DNA of 26,051 bases from a virus, in IMG/VR virus record IMGVR_UViG_3300027752_000093, positions 1-26,051 of that record; one strand, given 5' to 3'. Position 1 is the stretch's first letter; the number at the start of each line of letters is the position of its first letter. Below, piece by piece: positions 22,555-26,051 of this stretch. The position numbers and the translations under genes were made by a program. The notes beneath the pieces were generated by a model. The model made no database searches, had not been told where the DNA came from, and saw only the letters and a list, made by a program, of their open reading frames with translations.

Positions 22555-23221
22555 ATGTACATACTGTGGCAAAGAGTTCGCAAAGGAACGTACACTACAA
22601 GTACACTTGTGTGAACCTAAACGAAGATACCTACAACGTGATGAGAAATGGGTAGTAAATGCATTCATGGTGTTCCAGAGATTTTATCAGATACATCAAC
22701 ACAATTCAAAAACAAAAACATATGAAGACTTTTGTGGGAGTTCTTATTACAATGCGTTTGTGAAGTTTGGTAGATTCATCATGCATATCAATCCATTGTA
22801 CCCAGACAAGTATATAGATTACGTGTTACAGTCAAAGGTCAAACTTGATCATTGGGCTAGAGATGATCTTTACGAGCTATATCTCATAGAAGCATTAAAG
22901 TCAGAGCCAGTGGAGTCTGCACTACAAAGAAGTATTGCATCAATGATGGATTGGGCCACAGAACAGAATGCTCAATGGAGTGACTACTTCAGACTTGTCA
23001 ATACCAACAGAGCGGTGCAACACATCCAACAGGGAAAGATAAGTCCATGGTTATTACTAGGTTGTAACGCAGGCAAAAGGATGTTAAAATCATTTAACGA
23101 CGAACAATTACAGATGATAGAAAAAATTATAAACCCTAGCTTTTGGATGTCAAAACTTAAAAGTTATCCAGCCGATCACATGCTGGTGCAGGACACGGCA
23201 AAGGAGGCCAAGATTGTCTAA
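22538..23221 (+). CDS. Zinc-finger protein, 227 aa
   Basis: The first 30 residues hold a C2H2-like zinc finger: C7-x2-C10, the hydrophobic spacer 'GKEFAKERTLQV', then H23-x-C25. The last ligand is therefore Cys and close to the His, a C2HC variant. The remaining 200 residues are mostly helical with no motif I can name ('SSYYNAFVKFGRFIMHINPL', 'LYLIEALKSE', 'ISPWLLLGCNAGKRML'). It may bind nucleic acid or a replication partner through the finger. It starts 17 bases inside the gp62-like gene and ends 8 bases inside the next gene, so it is part of the same translationally coupled chain. Confidence 0.78.
   Translation: MASTNKCTYCGKEFAKERTLQVHLCEPKRRYLQRDEKWVVNAFMVFQRFYQIHQHNSKTKTYEDFCGSSYYNAFVKFGRFIMHINPLYPDKYIDYVLQSKVKLDHWARDDLYELYLIEALKSEPVESALQRSIASMMDWATEQNAQWSDYFRLVNTNRAVQHIQQGKISPWLLLGCNAGKRMLKSFNDEQLQMIEKIINPSFWMSKLKSYPADHMLVQDTAKEAKIV
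23201..23207 (+). promoter_or_regulatory. Perfect Shine-Dalgarno deciding a TTG start
   Basis: AAGGAGG at 23201-23207 stands six bases before TTG at 23214. It is the clearest ribosome binding site in the window; most other starts here have weak or no such site. It lies within the end of the zinc-finger gene and supports TTG as the real start of the 77-residue protein. Confidence 0.7.
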
Positions 23222-23447
23222 AATAGATATAGATCATACAGACGAGTTAGACTTTGTTGATGGTGATAGTTGTGTTATCATAAGCAAGAGCGGAGAGATA
23301 AGAAAAATTATAGTACCAAAAATGGACACGGCGATGACAAACAGTTCAGGATACAGAGCATTACTAGATGTGATAGATCTATTACAACCCGGTTCGAGGG
23401 AAGAGTTTATCAAACGTAACGAGAAAGACAAAGGGAGTGTACACTAA
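23214..23447 (+). CDS. Unknown small acidic protein, TTG start
   Basis: A 77-residue protein started from TTG at 23214, chosen because of the perfect AAGGAGG six bases upstream. The N-terminal third is acidic ('DIDHTDELDFVDGDS'), followed by two short strands ('CVIISKSGEIRKIIVPKMD') and a helix ('YRALLDVIDLLQPGSREEFI'). No known family. The last base of its stop is the first base of the DnaE-like ATG (TAATG), so the two proteins are likely made together and could interact. It overlaps the zinc-finger gene by 8 bases. Confidence 0.65.
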   Translation: MSKIDIDHTDELDFVDGDSCVIISKSGEIRKIIVPKMDTAMTNSSGYRALLDVIDLLQPGSREEFIKRNEKDKGSVH

Positions 23448-24034
23448 TGCCTGATGTAGACATAGATTTCGTTGACAGGGACAGCACATTAAAATTGTTC
23501 AAGCACACACCTGCATCGATGATCAAAGACGGCAAGTCCGAAAAACACAAGACAGGGGTGTACTTCCATGCTGTACCAGAACACCCTATCACAGGGCACG
23601 CTTCGTTGGATTACAAGAACGCAGAGGACAGAGGGTACTTCAAGATAGACTGTTTGAATGTCAATATCTACAAGGAAGTCAAATCAGAACAGGAACTTGT
23701 TGAACTGATGATACAGGAGCCAGACTGGGACATGTTGAACGATCCAAAGATAGTTGAAAACCTTTTCCACCTAAATGGCCATTACAACATAGTGTCCAAA
23801 CTACAACCAAGAACCATAGAGCAACTGGCGGCAGTGTTGGCAATAATACGTCCTGCCAAGAGACAGCTGATGTACAAAGAGTGGGAAGAAATAACAAGGG
23901 AAGTATGGACTAAACCCACTGACCGATCCTACTTCTTCAAGAAGTCACATGCAGTGGCTTATGCACAGGCAATTGTGGTACAGATGAATTTGATAGCACG
24001 TGCTAAATATAGCTTTAGTGCAACACAAGATTAA
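23447..24034 (+). CDS. Miniature DnaE (Pol III alpha)-like protein
   Basis: A 195-residue protein that follows the palm and thumb blocks of bacterial DnaE (C-family polymerase alpha subunit), with the parts between them removed. 'PDVDIDF' (2-8) matches PDFDVDF, so D5 and D7 stand for the two catalytic Asp of motif I. 'KHKTGV' (33-38) matches KHAGGV. 'HPITG' then 'DRGYFKIDCLNV' (61-72) matches HPVTQ then GLVKFDFLGL, with D68 for the third Asp. 'TIEQLAAVLAIIRP' matches the ALVALFRPGP block. 'YFFKKSHAVAYAQAIVVQMN' (162-181) matches GYGFNKSHSAAYALVSYQT. A normal DnaE has about 1100 residues. There is no PHP, OB-fold or clamp-binding tail. A T4-like phage has its own B-family polymerase, so this may bind DNA, nucleotide or host replisome rather than replicate. 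Confidence 0.72.
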   Translation: MPDVDIDFVDRDSTLKLFKHTPASMIKDGKSEKHKTGVYFHAVPEHPITGHASLDYKNAEDRGYFKIDCLNVNIYKEVKSEQELVELMIQEPDWDMLNDPKIVENLFHLNGHYNIVSKLQPRTIEQLAAVLAIIRPAKRQLMYKEWEEITREVWTKPTDRSYFFKKSHAVAYAQAIVVQMNLIARAKYSFSATQD

Positions 24035-24173
24035 AAAACTCGCTAAAAAACTCTCCAAAAAATTTAAGAAGCCTATCCAAAAGATATATCCAAGTGAATG
24101 TAATGATTCTTATCAGCCAAATAGTCCGCTGACCATATATTATAAAAAGTATATTGAAAAAGATAAAAGTTAG
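24000..24173 (+). CDS. Possible small Lys-rich protein, 57 aa
   Basis: An open frame from GTG 24000 (or GTG 24018) to TAG 24171-24173 fills the otherwise empty stretch after the DnaE-like gene. The product is strongly basic at first ('HKIKKLAKKLSKKFKKPIQK', amphipathic helix-like) and then 'YPSECNDSYQPNSPLTIYYK'. The second half is not low-complexity and reads like a real protein. The start overlaps the DnaE-like 3' end by 35 bases, and the end meets the convergent gene with a 4-base overlap. There is no clear ribosome binding site. It could be a small DNA-binding or membrane-active peptide, or not a gene. Confidence 0.4.
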   Translation: MLNIALVQHKIKKLAKKLSKKFKKPIQKIYPSECNDSYQPNSPLTIYYKKYIEKDKS

Positions 24174-24188
24174 ATAGGTCTTCTAACT
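24168..24188 (-). terminator. Hairpin between convergent genes
   Basis: AGTTAGA (24168-24174), a seven-base loop, and TCTAACT (24182-24188) form a 7-bp stem across the junction of two convergent genes. Read on the - strand it is followed by a T-rich tract (TTTATCTTTTTC), as in an intrinsic terminator. The stem has only two G:C pairs, so strength is uncertain. It would end the - strand gene at 24170-24544. Confidence 0.35.
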
Positions 24189-24544
24189 AGCTGAATTGTT
24201 TTACGCTTGACTCGTTTGTTAAAGATTTCAGACAATCTCACAGTTGGTCCATGTACAATCTCAACATCTTTGGAATTTAAAGTTACTAGAGTTGTCCTAA
24301 AGTAACGAAAGTCACCTTTAAGAAAAATATTGATTGGTAATTTTCTGTTAGATTCATGCCACCAAATTTCCCCACACTTCAAGAATTTCATCTTATCTAC
24401 CGGAGAGTACAACCTGCCATAATCATAGAAGCTGATAACATTGGCGTCCTCATTCTGTATTATGCCCACGTACTCCAAGTCCCCTTTACGCACTAGACTA
24501 AGGAATGGGAATTTATCCTTTAGTGTCTTAAAAATTTCATTCAT
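24170..24544 (-). CDS. Unknown protein, 124 aa, on opposite strand
   Basis: Not recognised. A 124-residue basic protein: an N-terminal helix ('MNEIFKTLKDKFPFLSLV'), a beta-rich middle ('LEYVGIIQNEDANVISFYDY', 'FLKCGEIWWHES', 'PINIFLKGDF') and a very basic end ('NKRVKRKTIQLVRRPI'). An AGGA lies a few bases before its ATG at 24544. It is a single - strand gene between two + strand units, divergent from the late virion gene with a 32-base gap. It is probably a small cytoplasmic regulatory or nucleic-acid-binding protein, by composition only. Confidence 0.65.
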   Translation of the reverse strand: MNEIFKTLKDKFPFLSLVRKGDLEYVGIIQNEDANVISFYDYGRLYSPVDKMKFLKCGEIWWHESNRKLPINIFLKGDFRYFRTTLVTLNSKDVEIVHGPTVRLSEIFNKRVKRKTIQLVRRPI

Positions 24545-24552
24545 AATCTTCC

Positions 24553-24560
24553 TATAAATA
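24553..24560 (+). promoter_or_regulatory. T4-type late promoter TATAAATA
   Basis: An exact TATAAATA, the late promoter recognised in T4-like phages by gp55-bound RNA polymerase with gp33 and the gp45 clamp. It stands 16 bases before ATG 24577, in the 32-base divergent gap. It is the only exact copy I noticed in the window, and it sits in front of the only virion-type gene. Confidence 0.75.
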
Positions 24561-24576
24561 CTGTTAAATATGTATT

Positions 24577-25380
24577 ATGCAAACAGTCCAAAGGTATTTA
24601 CTATCACAGCTGGTAATAGCCTACGTAAATGGTTATCATGGGAGGAACTCTAACGTGTACGATAGACGATTAACACTACACAGAGGCGTGGATAATCCTG
24701 TGACCTTTACATTCAAAAATGAGGATCAAAAGGCACAAGATATTACAACCAAGACGTACGAGTTTAATATGATCGATACGGAGTCTAAAAAAGCTGTAAT
24801 CACCAAAACGCTTACCATATTAGATGATGGATCTACTGTAAGCACAAAGGGAGATGCTAGTTGTACAATCACAGAAGGCGATCTATTACCATTAGATGCA
24901 AAATTTTACAATTTTAGCGTGAGGGAAGTTGCGTCAGATAATTCAAGAACAATCACATATGCAGGCACAGGATATGCGGCCGCTGGTTCGATTGAACTGC
25001 TAGATGGTGCATACCCAGAGTTTGTGGCCAGTACTTCAATCAGCAATTTTACAGCATCAAGTGGACCACTGGCCAAGACATCAAGTAACATAGATGCCAA
25101 ACCAGGTATCAATAATAACACTGCACTACACACCATTGCAATTTACACAACCAACTTCTCGGGTAGCCTGAGGGTGCAAGGCACGATGACTACAAGTCCA
25201 GGATCATTAGATTTCTTTGATATTACCATGGACGGTGCCGGATCGGCTACAAATACGTTCTCAAGTTCAAGTACAGTTACTAACTTCAATTTCTTTGGAG
25301 TATATGACAGTATCAGATTCAGTTGGGACAACGACGCCAGTAACACTGGTAAGATTGACAAAATCCTATACAGACAGTAA
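24577..25380 (+). CDS. Probable virion structural protein
   Basis: A 267-residue protein rich in Ser, Thr, Asn and beta strands, typical of phage tail or capsid decoration proteins. The first part ('YDRRLTLHRGVDNPVTFTFK', 'YEFNMIDTESKKAVITKTLT', 'CTITEGDLLPLDAKFYNFSV') resembles the N-terminal domain of baseplate/tail-fibre upper proteins. The second half ('TAIYTTNFSGSLRVQGTMT'-type strands, 'YDSIRFSWDNDASNTGKIDK') looks like a receptor- or glycan-binding beta-sandwich. No transmembrane segment is seen. It follows a T4 late promoter, which agrees with expression during assembly. Exact position in the particle is unknown. The primase begins 10 bases after its stop. Confidence 0.65.
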   Translation: MQTVQRYLLSQLVIAYVNGYHGRNSNVYDRRLTLHRGVDNPVTFTFKNEDQKAQDITTKTYEFNMIDTESKKAVITKTLTILDDGSTVSTKGDASCTITEGDLLPLDAKFYNFSVREVASDNSRTITYAGTGYAAAGSIELLDGAYPEFVASTSISNFTASSGPLAKTSSNIDAKPGINNNTALHTIAIYTTNFSGSLRVQGTMTTSPGSLDFFDITMDGAGSATNTFSSSSTVTNFNFFGVYDSIRFSWDNDASNTGKIDKILYRQ

Positions 25381-25390
25381 AATATAGTTA

Positions 25391-26051
25391 ATGAATCTTA
25401 TACAGAATACAATTCTGACTAGTCTGCCTGCGAATAGAAAGAAAACCCCAAGCGGTTGGATCAGTTTCAATGCACCGTGTTGTGTATACAACGGTGAGAC
25501 TGCTGACAAAAAGAAACGTGGTGGACTGATGACCAGTGCAGACGGAACTGTGAGTTACCATTGTTTCAACTGTGGCTACAAAGCAAACTATGTAGTAGGC
25601 CGGAAGTTGAATCAGAAGATGCGAACATTCATGGGCTACATTGGAATAGCAGACGATACCATAAGGAAGATGGCCATAGAGGCCATGCGTGAAGAGGAAG
25701 GTGATGTGAAATATGAGAAGAAGAAATTTGTCACGTTCAACAAAAGAGAATTACCCAACGGTGCAAGAAAGCTAGAAATTTGGTTAGAGAAGATGTTAGG
25801 TAACTTGTTATCGGCTGATGAGACATCGTCTGTTGATAATTTGCTGAAGTACCTGGAAGGAAGAGGCATAGGTGCTGACTGGTACGACTTCATGTATTCC
25901 ACAAACAAGAGTTGGGACGTAAACAAAAGATTACTGATACCGTTCTACTGGAGAGGAGACATAGTGGGATTCTCGGGAAGGATGTTTGAACAATCAACAA
26001 AGGTCAAATACTACACAGACGTACAACCTGGCTATGTGTTCAACATGGACG
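25391..26051 (+). CDS. 61: DNA primase, gp61-like, 5' part
   Basis: The frame is open from ATG 25391 to the right edge, giving the first 220 residues. An N-terminal zinc-binding module is formed by C30-C31 in 'NAPCCVYNGE' and C58-x2-C61 in 'YHCFNCGYK', joined by 'KKRGGLMTSADGTVSY', a layout seen in cyanophage gp61-type primases. The second half ('LLIPFYWRGDIVGFSGRMFE', then 'KYYTDVQPGYVFN') matches the region before the Toprim catalytic core, which must lie beyond the edge. In T4-like phages this enzyme works with the gp41 helicase to make RNA primers for lagging-strand synthesis. It starts 10 bases after the virion gene and may share its late transcript, or have its own promoter that I do not see. 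Confidence 0.8.
   Translation, partial: MNLIQNTILTSLPANRKKTPSGWISFNAPCCVYNGETADKKKRGGLMTSADGTVSYHCFNCGYKANYVVGRKLNQKMRTFMGYIGIADDTIRKMAIEAMREEEGDVKYEKKKFVTFNKRELPNGARKLEIWLEKMLGNLLSADETSSVDNLLKYLEGRGIGADWYDFMYSTNKSWDVNKRLLIPFYWRGDIVGFSGRMFEQSTKVKYYTDVQPGYVFNMD

Noticed and set aside
22538-22630. Zinc-finger protein as evidence of a eukaryotic virus
   Set aside because: Short C2H2-like fingers occur in phage proteins, and the surrounding genes are clearly T4-like.
1-26051. tRNA genes, CRISPR arrays, insertion sequences or attachment sites
   Set aside because: I saw no cloverleaf-like gap, spaced repeats, transposase or integrase; nearly all DNA is coding.

Overview
This window looks like part of the genome of a T4-like marine myovirus. 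The reasons are a uvsY-like gene end, a clear UvsW helicase, a gp62-like clamp-loader small subunit, a zinc-binding primase running off the right edge, a T4-type late promoter (TATAAATA) in front of a virion-type protein, almost no intergenic DNA, and many start/stop overlaps. The DNA is AT-rich. The host cannot be fixed from the sequence. The style fits phages of marine bacteria such as SAR11 or picocyanobacteria, but there is no photosynthesis gene or tRNA in view.

Layout. 2-298 is the end of a UvsY-like mediator. 282-16086 is a carbohydrate/modification island of 16 genes in three blocks: a + block (282-2692), a - block (7278-2682, six genes), and a + block (7312-16086). It holds GT-A enzymes, a GT61 enzyme, four paralogues of one GT-B-like family, two FkbM-type methyltransferases, two SGNH-type hydrolases, two 2OG-Fe(II) oxygenase-like proteins, a sugar-nucleotide epimerase/dehydratase, an AsnB-type amidotransferase, a HAD phosphatase and a DUF115-like protein. 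I see no flippase, polymerase, signal peptide or membrane protein. The likely job is cytoplasmic synthesis or decoration of a glycan, on a host precursor or on a phage component, rather than complete O-antigen export.

16072-16554 (-) is a SprT-like metallopeptidase. A consensus-like sigma70 promoter then drives a HARP-like protein and UvsW (16619-19437), followed by an unknown protein and a B12-binding-type radical SAM enzyme. From 21401 to 24173 a tightly overlapped run carries two unknowns, gp62-like, a zinc-finger protein, a small protein started from TTG with a perfect Shine-Dalgarno, a miniature DnaE-like protein, and a small Lys-rich ORF. A - strand unknown (24170-24544) faces it. A divergent late promoter drives a virion-like protein (24577-25380), and the primase starts at 25391.

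The most unusual items are: (i) the 195-residue protein at 23447-24034, which keeps the order and catalytic aspartates of the bacterial replicative polymerase DnaE in about one sixth of the length; (ii) the island placed between two recombination genes; (iii) the four-member GT-B-like family; and (iv) two sigma70-like promoters placed so that transcripts should begin at the start codon. No gene-free stretch exceeds 300 bases.
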